Source of the DNA: Fidelibacterota bacterium
GTDB taxonomy: Bacteria; Fidelibacterota; Marinisomatia; Marinisomatales; UBA1611
Assembly (NCBI GenBank): GCA_015658495.1
Contig: DQOT01000349.1
Coordinates: forward strand, 1 to 6,303
Length of the DNA stretch: 6,303 bases
Direction: 5' to 3'
Position 1 is the stretch's first letter, and each line of letters opens with the position of its first letter. The notes beneath the pieces were generated by a model. The model saw only the letters and a list, made by a program, of their open reading frames with translations, made no database searches and was not told where the DNA came from. Shown here piece after piece: positions 1 through 6,303 of the stretch. Both the position numbers and the translations under genes were made by a program.

Positions 1-1128
1 AAAGGTGCTGTTCGTTACCGCCATTATAAAGAATTATTGGCCAATCCGGAAATTGATGCTGTGATCGTGGCTACGCCGGATCACTGGCATTCCCGGATTA
101 CAATCGATGCCGCCAAGGCAGGGAAGCATGTGTACTGCGAAAAGGGATTAACACGCACCTTCCAGCAAGCTCTGGATGTGTACGATACCATTAAAGAAAC
201 GGGTATGATCCTTCAACTGGGTCACCAGAACAGGCAGGTAGAAGCCAACGATAAAGCAAAACAGATCATTGATCAGGGATTGCTTGGGCCGATTAATCTT
301 GTTGAATTGACCACCAATCGAAATTCGCCCTGGGGTGCCTGGGTATGGAATATCCACAAGGATGGAAATAATAAAACCATTGACTGGGATATGTTCCAGG
401 AACCTTCACCCAACAAAATTCCTTTTGGAGAAGAAGCACTGAAACGATTTTTTCGCTGGCGCTGCTGGTATGATTATGGAACAGGTTTATCGGGTGATCT
501 CTTTTCTCATGACTATGATGCATTGAACCAGATACTTGGAATGGGGATTCCCAAGTATGCGTCTTCATCCGGCGGAATTTATTTTTACAAAGATGGCCGT
601 GATGTACCCGATGTATGGCATGTAACACTTGAGTATCCAGATAGAGATATGACTGTACTCTACAGCGCTACCTTGTCCAGCAATAATTCCCGGGGTAACC
701 GGATTATGGGGCACGATGCAACCATGATGATGGGGGGTCAGTCTAATGTTGGCAGGGTAGGTGGTTTCATTGTTACGGCAGACTCAGCATCTACCCAATA
801 TAGAGAACGCCTGGAAAAAGGGGTTATCAATTCTAAGTATCCCATCTTTAGTTATTCTCCCGGTTCAAAACAGATCGATGGTGTCACATCCGCTACATCC
901 CAGTATTTTGCGAATAAAGGACTCCTGTACACTTATAGAGAAGGAAAACGTGTAGATCCCACTCATCTGCATATTAAGGATTGGCTCGATGCGATCCGCA
1001 GTGGCACTCAGCCCAAGTGCAATGTAGATGTAGCTTTCCAGGAAGCGGTTACTTGTGCCATGGCAACAGAATCTTATCTGACAGGTCGCAGAGTGGAATG
1101 GGATCCCAAGAACCGCAGATTGATCTGA
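1..1128 (+). CDS. Gfo/Idh/MocA family oxidoreductase, 5'-truncated by window edge
   Basis: Likely an NAD(P)-dependent sugar or glycoside dehydrogenase. The reading frame is open from base 1 and the first visible residues (KGAVRYRHYKELL, before ANPEIDAVIVATPDHWH) already match the Rossmann domain of the family. The true start and the GxGxxG dinucleotide loop therefore lie upstream; the TTG at 37 is internal. About 375 residues are visible. The family lysine motif appears as CEKGLTRT near visible residues 46-53 (E47, K48), with Gly where Pro is usual. The C-terminal sheet domain follows, with GDLFSHDYD at about residues 165-173, where the family has its catalytic or substrate-binding His/Asp. 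Sub-types of this kind with an aromatic-rich insert (RWRCWYDYGTG) often carry a Tat signal, but here that region is outside the window. The gene ends 22 bases before the transporter. Family assignment is secure; substrate and compartment are unknown. Confidence 0.93.
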   Translation, partial: KGAVRYRHYKELLANPEIDAVIVATPDHWHSRITIDAAKAGKHVYCEKGLTRTFQQALDVYDTIKETGMILQLGHQNRQVEANDKAKQIIDQGLLGPINLVELTTNRNSPWGAWVWNIHKDGNNKTIDWDMFQEPSPNKIPFGEEALKRFFRWRCWYDYGTGLSGDLFSHDYDALNQILGMGIPKYASSSGGIYFYKDGRDVPDVWHVTLEYPDRDMTVLYSATLSSNNSRGNRIMGHDATMMMGGQSNVGRVGGFIVTADSASTQYRERLEKGVINSKYPIFSYSPGSKQIDGVTSATSQYFANKGLLYTYREGKRVDPTHLHIKDWLDAIRSGTQPKCNVDVAFQEAVTCAMATESYLTGRRVEWDPKNRRLI

Positions 1129-1150
1129 TTATACAACCACGGATACGACA

Positions 1151-2416
1151 ATGACAAAGAATTCACGCTTGGGCGCCATGATGTTCCTCCAATATGCGCT
1201 TTGGGGAGCATGGCTGCCAGTCACAGCCCGTTTCTTGTCAGCGCCTATTGCAGAGGGTGGACTGGGTTTTACCGGGCCACAGATTGGCATGATCCTTGGA
1301 TTGGCAGGTTCTATTGGTGCCATTGCTGCACCTTTTATTGCGGGCCAATTAGCGGACAGGTATTTTAGCACGGAAAAATTCTTGGCTGTCCTCATGTTGG
1401 TTGGGGGCGTATTGAAATGGTATACGTCGATGCAAACCACCTATTCAGCGTGGTTGATTCTTTCTATTGCATACAGCATCGTGTATATGCCAACCATTGC
1501 ATTGACGAATTCCATTACATTTTATCACATTGACGACCAAGAAAATGATTTTCCAAGAATTCGTGTTTGGGGAACTATAGGTTGGATTGCAGCCAGTTGG
1601 GCGTTTCCCATGATTTGGCTTCAAACCAATTTATCCATTCAATGGATGCCGCCATTCTTTGTTGGATTAGAAGTGCCGGACGTCACAAGTCGTTTGGCTG
1701 ATGCATTGAAATTTTCCGGTATTATTTCAATATTTTTTGCTGCCTATTGTTTTATGTTACCTCATACACCACCTAAGGCAGATGCGGTGGAAAAACTGGC
1801 ATTCAAAAAAGCATTTCAATTATTTAATAAACCATCATTCAAAATATTGGTTATTGCAAGTTTAGCCATCAGCATTGTACATCAGATATATTTTATTCAA
1901 GCGGGACCCTTTCTATCTCATATTGGATTGAAAGATAGTCAAATCGGACCGGCCATGACTATCGGTCAATTTGCTGAAATTATTACCATGATTTTCTTGG
2001 GATATTTTTTGAAAAATTTGGGATTTCGGAAAGTAATCACAATTGGAACAGTGGCTTATTTTGCACGATATGCCGTATTCGGCACAGAATCATTACCGGT
2101 TTGGCTCATTGTTGTGAGTCAAGCATTGCATGGTATTTGTTTTGCTTTCTTTTTTGCAGCTGCATTCATGTATGTGGACCGCATAACGGATAAAGATATT
2201 CGCCATTCTGCCCAAACTGTTTTTGGTATAATTATTTTAGGTGGTGGGCCCGTCATTGGCGGATGGCTCTCCGGATTCCTTCAGGAATATTACACAGCAA
2301 ATGGTGTATTCAACTTTTCTAACTTTTGGTACACGATTGCAGGCTTGAGTATTTTAACCACATTATTTTTCTATTTGTTATTTAAGGATGAATTAAGCGA
2401 AGGAAATTCTGGATGA
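1151..2416 (+). CDS. MFS transporter, nucleoside:H+ symporter-like
   Basis: An inner-membrane secondary transporter of 421 residues, the normal length for the nucleoside:H+ symporter branch of the major facilitator superfamily (NupG/XapB type, Nuc_H_symport). About twelve hydrophobic helices are visible in two halves. The first starts near residue 7 (FLQYALWGAWL, typical of this branch). The loop between helices 2 and 3 carries GQLADR at 65-70, followed by YFSTEK. RVWGTIGWIAA near 138-148 begins helix 5. A polar stretch near 206-222 separates the halves. The ATG at 1151 is the first start after the preceding stop and has only a weak GGA at 1141-1143. The next gene overlaps by four bases, which suggests translational coupling. 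Relatives in sugar-catabolic clusters are often annotated only as MFS transporters, so nucleoside specificity should not be assumed. A sugar, keto sugar or nucleoside-like glycoside are all possible. Confidence 0.9.
   Translation: MTKNSRLGAMMFLQYALWGAWLPVTARFLSAPIAEGGLGFTGPQIGMILGLAGSIGAIAAPFIAGQLADRYFSTEKFLAVLMLVGGVLKWYTSMQTTYSAWLILSIAYSIVYMPTIALTNSITFYHIDDQENDFPRIRVWGTIGWIAASWAFPMIWLQTNLSIQWMPPFFVGLEVPDVTSRLADALKFSGIISIFFAAYCFMLPHTPPKADAVEKLAFKKAFQLFNKPSFKILVIASLAISIVHQIYFIQAGPFLSHIGLKDSQIGPAMTIGQFAEIITMIFLGYFLKNLGFRKVITIGTVAYFARYAVFGTESLPVWLIVVSQALHGICFAFFFAAAFMYVDRITDKDIRHSAQTVFGIIILGGGPVIGGWLSGFLQEYYTANGVFNFSNFWYTIAGLSILTTLFFYLLFKDELSEGNSG
2400..2404 (+). promoter_or_regulatory. Ribosome binding site for the second oxidoreductase
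   Basis: AAGGA sits eight bases before the ATG at 2413, inside the end of the transporter gene. It is the clearest Shine-Dalgarno sequence in the window and fixes the start that overlaps the transporter stop (ATGA, 2413-2416). Most other genes here have weak or no such motif. Confidence 0.6.
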
Positions 2417-3663
2417 ATGTAAATCGAATAGGGATAGGATTCATCGGCGGTGGATTCATCACCAAATTTCATATTCAATCCTTAGTCGGTGTTCGGGACT
2501 GTGATGTAATCGGCGTTATGTCCCGTACAAAAGAATCTGCAGAAGAATCTGCTGCCTTGGCTCGGACCTTAGGCGTGGGGGATGCAAAAGCTTTTGATTC
2601 AATTACAGATATGGTTGCAGACCCGAATATTAACGCATTGTGGATCTGTGCTCCGAACTTTACCCGGATCGAGATAATGGAAGAGATTGTTGCAGCCATT
2701 GAATCAGGGAAAGGGGAATTGATTGGGATCACCTGCGAAAAACCTTTGGGCCGAAATGTAAAAGAAGCAAAGAGAGTTTTGGAATTGACGCAACAGGTTG
2801 GACTTCTAGATGGTTATTTGGAAAACCAGGTTTTTGCCCCTTCTATCACCCGTGGAAAAGAGATCATTTGGGTTCGTGGCGCTGCAACAACCGGGCGACC
2901 TTATTTAGCTCGGGCGGCAGAAGAACATAGTGGTCCGCACATGCCCTGGTTCTGGGAAGGTGAACTCCAAGGTGGAGGCGTACTGAACGATATGATGTGT
3001 CATTCTGTTGAAGAAGCGCGATTTATGCTTACAGCCCCCGGCGCCAAACGGGAATCACTCACACCTATCAGTGTCAATGCTTACGCATCCTGTTTGAAAT
3101 GGCAACGGCCGGAATATGCAAAAATCCTCTCTGATAATAGCGATGGAAAAATCGATTATATAAATCGACCCTCGGAGGATTTCGCCCGTTCACTGATCGA
3201 ATACAAGGATGAGGATGGTCAGAAATTGATAGTGGAAACAACTACATCCTGGTGCTTTGTGGGAGCAGGACTCCGGTTAAGTATGGAATTGATTGGTCCG
3301 GAATATTCCATGTTTGTCAATACCTTGGATTCAGACTTAAAGGTATTTTTCAGCCGAAAAGTTGCGGGCACAGAAGGAGAAGATCTGGTGGAGAAACAAA
3401 ATGCCGAATCCGGTGAAATGCCCGTGGTCAGCAACGAAACAGATGCCTATGGCTACACAGCAGAAAACCGGCATATGGTCCAAAGTTTCCTAGCTGGGAC
3501 ACGTCCTGAAGAGAATTTCAGCGACGGTGTGGCTGTGACAGAATTATTGATGACAGCCTATATGAGCGCAGAACAGGATAAAACGATCCAATTTCCACCA
3601 CCGGGATTAGATGATTTCGTTCCAGCTGTTGCCAAGGGCGAATGGAACCCAAAAAATAAATGA
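2413..3663 (+). CDS. Gfo/Idh/MocA family oxidoreductase, complete, cytoplasmic
   Basis: An NAD(P)-dependent dehydrogenase of 416 residues, probably acting on a sugar, keto sugar or glycoside. The N-terminal Rossmann fold begins almost at once (IGIGFIGGGFITKFH, residues 6-20, glycine-rich nucleotide loop), leaving no room for a signal peptide, so the protein should be cytoplasmic. The conserved CEKPLGRN motif is at 108-115 (E109, K110, P111). The C-terminal domain carries GGGVLNDMMCHSVEEARF at 187-204, in which H197 is the likely catalytic or substrate-binding histidine. The start is supported by AAGGA eight bases upstream and by the ATGA overlap with the transporter. It is clearly a different subfamily from the oxidoreductase at the left edge: the EKP motif is canonical, the aromatic insert is absent, and the catalytic-domain motif differs. 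The two could act on different intermediates or in different compartments. The substrate cannot be determined from sequence. Confidence 0.93.
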   Translation: MNVNRIGIGFIGGGFITKFHIQSLVGVRDCDVIGVMSRTKESAEESAALARTLGVGDAKAFDSITDMVADPNINALWICAPNFTRIEIMEEIVAAIESGKGELIGITCEKPLGRNVKEAKRVLELTQQVGLLDGYLENQVFAPSITRGKEIIWVRGAATTGRPYLARAAEEHSGPHMPWFWEGELQGGGVLNDMMCHSVEEARFMLTAPGAKRESLTPISVNAYASCLKWQRPEYAKILSDNSDGKIDYINRPSEDFARSLIEYKDEDGQKLIVETTTSWCFVGAGLRLSMELIGPEYSMFVNTLDSDLKVFFSRKVAGTEGEDLVEKQNAESGEMPVVSNETDAYGYTAENRHMVQSFLAGTRPEENFSDGVAVTELLMTAYMSAEQDKTIQFPPPGLDDFVPAVAKGEWNPKNK

Positions 3664-3670
3664 ACCAATA

Positions 3671-3718
3671 ATGAAAAAAATAATTTTTATCACCATACTT
3701 TGTATAATCACAGGATGC
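3671..3718 (+). other. Lipoprotein signal peptide with lipobox
   Basis: Codons 1-16 of the DUF1080 gene encode a basic MKK start, a run of Ile/Phe/Leu/Thr, and I-T-G-C as the lipobox. Cleavage before C16 and lipid attachment are expected. The residues after Cys are K-N-Q, with no Asp at +2, so the classical inner-membrane retention signal of Enterobacteria is not present. Which membrane it reaches in this lineage cannot be told. Confidence 0.8.
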
Positions 3719-4339
3719 AAGAATCAAACTATAGATTGGATTACATTATTCGATGGCAAAACCGTTTCAGGGATGCGTGGCTATAAAATGGACAGGTTTC
3801 CCTGGGATGCTTGGACTATTGAAGATGGGAGTTTAAAAACGATTCCAGGTGGAAAAAGCGTTGATATTATTTCTATAGAAATCTATTCAGATTTCGAATT
3901 GGAACTTGAATGGAAATTGCCATCAGGAGGCAATAGCGGTATATTTTATTTTGCGACTGAAGAAGGGCATAGTATTTGGCAATCAGCACCTGAAATGCAA
4001 GTTCTGGATAATACGGCACATCATGACAGATTAAGATTGGTAACCTCCGCCGGATCCCTTTATGATCTTATTGCTCCTTCAGAAGATGTGGTTAAGCCAA
4101 TTGGAGAATTTAACCAAGTGAAGATTATATCATGGAAAAACCATATTGAACATTGGTTAAACGGAAAAAAAATTCTTGAATATGAATATGACAGTCCCGC
4201 ATTTAAAAAATTGATATTAAACAGCAAATTCAAGGATATGCCCAATTTTGCTAAAGCATCTTCTGGCCGCATTGGTTTACAGGGTGACCACGGCGAAGTA
4301 TGGTACAGGAATATCAGGATTCGAAAATTAAAGTTGTGA
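3671..4339 (+). CDS. DUF1080 / 3-keto-disaccharide hydrolase family lipoprotein
   Basis: A lipid-anchored protein of 222 residues that probably cleaves oxidised (3-keto) glycosides. The ATG at 3671 is chosen because it gives a compact lipoprotein signal: MKK, a hydrophobic core, then ITGC with the lipidated cysteine at C16. An in-frame ATG at 3611 would add twenty polar residues in front of the signal and overlap the previous gene, so it is less likely. The mature part is a single concanavalin-like jelly roll. Family hallmarks are WITLFDGKTVSG (23-34), WTIEDGSL (48-55), DFELELEWKLPSGGNSGIFY (74-93), PEMQVLDN (107-114), a C-terminal GRIGLQGDHGEVWYRNIRI (199-217) and NGKKILEY (164-171). The 7-base gap after the oxidoreductase contains no clear ribosome site. 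Enzymes of this family act on 3-keto-sugars made by Gfo/Idh/MocA dehydrogenases, which fits the neighbours. Some DUF1080 proteins may only bind carbohydrate. Confidence 0.9.
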   Translation: MKKIIFITILCIITGCKNQTIDWITLFDGKTVSGMRGYKMDRFPWDAWTIEDGSLKTIPGGKSVDIISIEIYSDFELELEWKLPSGGNSGIFYFATEEGHSIWQSAPEMQVLDNTAHHDRLRLVTSAGSLYDLIAPSEDVVKPIGEFNQVKIISWKNHIEHWLNGKKILEYEYDSPAFKKLILNSKFKDMPNFAKASSGRIGLQGDHGEVWYRNIRIRKLKL

Positions 4340-4342
4340 TCC

Positions 4343-4417
4343 TTGGACAGACGACTTTTCTTAAAATCAATTTCATATATGACCGGTGGATTAACTCTAT
4401 CCGGATTATCCGCATTT
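4343..4417 (+). other. Twin-arginine (Tat) signal peptide
   Basis: The first 25 codons encode D-R-R-L-F-L-K followed by a weakly hydrophobic Gly/Ser/Leu-rich segment ending in GLSAF. This matches the RRxFLK consensus and the moderate hydrophobicity of Tat signals. Whether it is cleaved (perhaps after the Ala of LSA) or stays as an anchor is unclear. Confidence 0.72.
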
Positions 4418-5242
4418 AATAAAAATAAAATACCTTTTGAAATCTCCCTTGCAGAATGGTCTTTGCATAAGGCACTATTTTCGGGGGAATTGCATCATCT
4501 GGATTTTTGTAAAGTTGCAAAAACCGAATTCGACATTTCTGCTGTTGAATATGTAAATACCTTCTTTTTTGAAAAAGCAAAAGATAAATCCTATTTAAAA
4601 GAAATGAAAATAAGAGCAGATGATCACGGTGTTATCTCTCTTTTGATCATGTGTGATAGTGAAGGCAATCTGGGTGACCCTGACCCAATTGCTCGCACAA
4701 AAGCGGTGGAGAACCACTATAAGTGGGCCGAAGCAGCAAAAATTTTAGGATGTCATTCCATTAGAGTTAATGCCCGCAGTAGTGGCTCCTATGATGAACA
4801 ATTGGAATTATCGGCAGATGGTTTGCGTCGTCTAACCGAATTTGGGGATACCATGGGTATTAATACGATTGTCGAGAATCATGGCGGCCTCTCTTCCAAT
4901 GGTAAATGGCTTTCAGCAATCATGAAAAAAGTAGATCATCCCCGCCTAGGCACACTTCCTGACTTTGGTAATTTTAGAATTCAGGAAGATGAATGGTATG
5001 ACCGTTATTTAGGGGTTCGGGAATTAATGCCCTTCGCAAAAGCCGTTAGTGCCAAAAGCCATGATTTTGATTCCCATGGCAATGAAATCAATACAGATTA
5101 TTATAAAATGATTAAAATTGTGCTTAGCGCCGGATATGATGGATATATCGGCATCGAATATGAAGGAAATACATTGAATGAAATGGCAGGGATAAAGGCT
5201 ACAAAAGATTTGCTGATCAGAGTCAGAGATTCGTTAAAATAA
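4343..5242 (+). CDS. Sugar phosphate isomerase/epimerase-like TIM barrel with Tat signal
   Basis: A 299-residue protein of the AP_endonuc_2 / xylose isomerase-like TIM-barrel superfamily. Members isomerise, epimerise, dehydrate or eliminate on sugars with a divalent metal. The metal ligands expected of the fold are visible on successive strands: E178 in IVENHGG, D207 in LPDFGNF, H240 in SAKSHDFD, and E272 or E274 in IGIEYEG. E69 in AVEY and H180 may also line the site. TTG at 4343 is taken as the start because it alone includes a twin-arginine signal (DRRLFLKS, residues 2-9, then a hydrophobic stretch to about 25). The in-frame ATG at 4379 would remove the RR motif and leave a poor signal. 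The gene begins three bases after the DUF1080 stop and has no clear ribosome site, so it may depend on coupled translation. Export places it in the periplasm with the DUF1080 protein. The exact reaction is unknown; action on a 3-keto sugar is the context-based guess. Confidence 0.88.
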   Translation: MDRRLFLKSISYMTGGLTLSGLSAFNKNKIPFEISLAEWSLHKALFSGELHHLDFCKVAKTEFDISAVEYVNTFFFEKAKDKSYLKEMKIRADDHGVISLLIMCDSEGNLGDPDPIARTKAVENHYKWAEAAKILGCHSIRVNARSSGSYDEQLELSADGLRRLTEFGDTMGINTIVENHGGLSSNGKWLSAIMKKVDHPRLGTLPDFGNFRIQEDEWYDRYLGVRELMPFAKAVSAKSHDFDSHGNEINTDYYKMIKIVLSAGYDGYIGIEYEGNTLNEMAGIKATKDLLIRVRDSLK

Positions 5243-5255
5243 AATTGGAAATAGC

Positions 5256-5741
5256 TTGAAATATTTTAAAACATCAGACCTTGCCCGTCAGGCATCCTTG
5301 CAGGAAAAGTTGACTGAAAGTGCCAAAGCCATGGGTGGCAAAAACTATTTCCTTCATCTATTAGAAGCCATCCAAGAAGCACAGCCTCATCCAATCATTA
5401 ACAAAAATTGTAAATTCCGATATGCACTTGGGTCGATTAAATGGTCAAAACCCATTTTCAAGGACAAGTTAACACGCCTGAAACACCTTATTAGAATCAG
5501 CAATGACGGTAATATTTATCCCAAAAAAGGGGCCAAAGGTTTTAAAGGCGACCTTAATCTTTTACGGACACTTAACCCCATCATCTTTAAAGCGCAGCCA
5601 AAAAATACAAAGGATGGTCCGGGGTTTATAGTCCAGCCTTTTGACATTATTGATGAATATACTACCCAAATTAATCCACTTTTTGGAGCAGTATTTTTCT
5701 CGCCTGTTTACCAAGTGAAAAAAATTATGAATGCGAAATAG
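5256..5741 (+). CDS. Hypothetical basic protein, family not recognised
   Basis: A protein of 161 residues that I cannot assign to a family. The frame opens after a TAA at 5235-5237 and contains no ATG before residue 26, so TTG at 5256 is the best start; GGAA at 5247-5250, five bases before it, is a possible weak ribosome site. Counting by eye, Lys plus Arg (27) exceed Asp plus Glu (12) by more than two to one, giving a strongly basic protein. There is no signal peptide or membrane helix. Residues 1-43 look helical (ARQASLQEKLTESAKAM), and the rest has a mixed pattern with KPIFKDKLTRLKHLIRIS (64-81), a Gly/Lys-rich KKGAKGFKGD turn (90-99) and IVQPFDIIDEY (125-135). It lies 13 bases after the TIM barrel and 6 before the next gene, so it belongs to the operon. 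Tight packing and normal-looking codon use support it being a real gene. RNA or DNA binding is possible from charge alone but unproven. Confidence 0.7.
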   Translation: MKYFKTSDLARQASLQEKLTESAKAMGGKNYFLHLLEAIQEAQPHPIINKNCKFRYALGSIKWSKPIFKDKLTRLKHLIRISNDGNIYPKKGAKGFKGDLNLLRTLNPIIFKAQPKNTKDGPGFIVQPFDIIDEYTTQINPLFGAVFFSPVYQVKKIMNAK

Positions 5742-5747
5742 CTTACC

Positions 5748-6303
5748 ATGGACATTATCAAAAAAAATGATATTTCTGAAATTGTAGAGGGACTTGACCT
5801 TATACCCATGATCAAGGAAGGGTTTATCGCTTATTCTGAAGGCAGATCTGTCGTACCGCCTGTGGGTGAACTATCCTTCATGGAACCGCCGGGAGATGTC
5901 CATATTAAATATGGATATATTGCAGGAGCGAAATATTATGTGATCAAGATTGCATCGGGATTTTACGAGAATGAAAAGCTGGGGCTCCCAACAGGGGCTG
6001 GACTTATGCTACTCTTTGCCCAGGAAACAGGAGAAATTGTAGTATTACTCGCTGATGATGCCTATCTAACGGATGTACGGACTGCAGTAGCTGGAGCGAT
6101 TTGCGCAGAGCAATTTTCGAATCCGGTTCAACGTATTGGTGTGATCGGGACAGGACTACAGGCAAGACTACAGGTTCAATATTTAAGACCCATTACTGAA
6201 TGTCGAGATGTGATTGTTTGGGGGAGAAATATTGAAAAAATGGAAAAATATAAATCAGATATGGAAGATCTTGGTTTTGACGTAACCTTCGCTCAATCTC
6301 AGC
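5748..6303 (+). CDS. Ornithine cyclodeaminase / mu-crystallin family protein, 3'-truncated by window edge
   Basis: The first 185 residues of an NAD(P)-dependent protein of the OCD_Mu_crystall family, usually about 310-350 residues. Members include ornithine and lysine cyclodeaminases, an archaeal alanine dehydrogenase and imino-acid reductases. Visible hallmarks are K54 in VHIKYGY and K67 in YVIKIASGF (substrate lysine region), LPTGAGLMLLF (80-90), TGEIVVLLADDAYLTDVRTA (94-113) with R111, and the Rossmann loop GVIGTGLQAR (131-140). The catalytic aspartate and the rest of the nucleotide domain lie beyond the window. The segment normally holding an Arg before the first strand pair reads VVPPVGELSF here (35-44), without that Arg, so the protein is probably not a true ornithine cyclodeaminase and its substrate is open. 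The ATG at 5748 is the first start after the previous stop, six bases away, with no clear ribosome site. Nothing visible suggests the frame is broken. Confidence 0.9.
   Translation, partial: MDIIKKNDISEIVEGLDLIPMIKEGFIAYSEGRSVVPPVGELSFMEPPGDVHIKYGYIAGAKYYVIKIASGFYENEKLGLPTGAGLMLLFAQETGEIVVLLADDAYLTDVRTAVAGAICAEQFSNPVQRIGVIGTGLQARLQVQYLRPITECRDVIVWGRNIEKMEKYKSDMEDLGFDVTFAQSQ

Noticed and set aside
37..39. TTG as the start of the first oxidoreductase
   Set aside because: The frame is open to base 1 and the residues before it match the family, so the gene simply enters from the left edge.
293..628. A 111-codon open frame on the minus strand
   Set aside because: It lies entirely inside the first oxidoreductase, has no recognisable domain and reads as a shadow of that coding sequence.
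1129..1150. The 22-base gap as a possible promoter or terminator
   Set aside because: It is too short for either together with a leader, and holds no hairpin or T-run.
1129..1440. A 103-codon open frame on the minus strand opposite the transporter start
   Set aside because: It is antisense to the strongly conserved N-terminal helices of the transporter and shows no family features of its own.
3611..3670. An upstream in-frame ATG for the DUF1080 gene, overlapping the previous oxidoreductase
   Set aside because: It adds twenty non-hydrophobic residues before a perfect lipoprotein signal that begins at 3671, so the later start is far more likely.
5900..5914. A short inverted repeat, CCATAT and ATATGG around a 3-base spacer
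   Set aside because: It is inside conserved codons of the cyclodeaminase-family gene (the HIKYG motif) and is AT-rich, so it is explained by coding and chance and is not an operator or terminator.

Overview
The window is a single-direction run of seven genes on the + strand. The first and last genes are cut by the window edges. Gaps between genes are very short (22, -4, 7, 3, 13 and 6 bases) and I see no internal promoter or terminator, so this is most simply the middle of one operon whose promoter lies upstream and whose end lies downstream. There are no RNA genes, mobile elements, CRISPR arrays or stretches over 300 bases without a gene. The moderately AT-rich composition, the lipoprotein and twin-arginine signals (implying a periplasm) and the gene families suggest a Gram-negative bacterium of the FCB type, such as Bacteroidota or Neomarinimicrobiota, or possibly of the PVC type. 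This placement is an inference from gene content and is not secure.

Layout: (1) positions 1-1128, the C-terminal three quarters or more of a Gfo/Idh/MocA NAD(P)-dependent oxidoreductase; (2) 1151-2416, a 12-helix major facilitator transporter resembling the nucleoside:H+ symporter family; (3) 2413-3663, a second, unlike Gfo/Idh/MocA oxidoreductase, overlapping the transporter by ATGA; (4) 3671-4339, a lipoprotein of the DUF1080 / 3-keto-disaccharide hydrolase family; (5) 4343-5242, a TIM-barrel sugar isomerase/epimerase-like protein with a twin-arginine signal and a TTG start; (6) 5256-5741, a basic protein of unknown function, also with a TTG start; (7) 5748 to the window end, the N-terminal part of an ornithine cyclodeaminase / mu-crystallin family protein.

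Working together: Gfo/Idh/MocA dehydrogenases, a DUF1080 protein and an AP_endonuc_2-type TIM barrel form the gene set known for oxidative cleavage of glycosides, in which a sugar is oxidised to a 3-keto form, the glycosidic bond is broken by elimination or hydrolysis, and the keto sugar is then processed. Here the DUF1080 protein and the TIM barrel carry export signals, while the second oxidoreductase starts directly in its Rossmann fold and should be cytoplasmic. The transporter could carry the product or substrate between compartments. The substrate cannot be read from sequence. Genes 6 and 7 do not belong to the usual form of this pathway and are the least explained part of the window.
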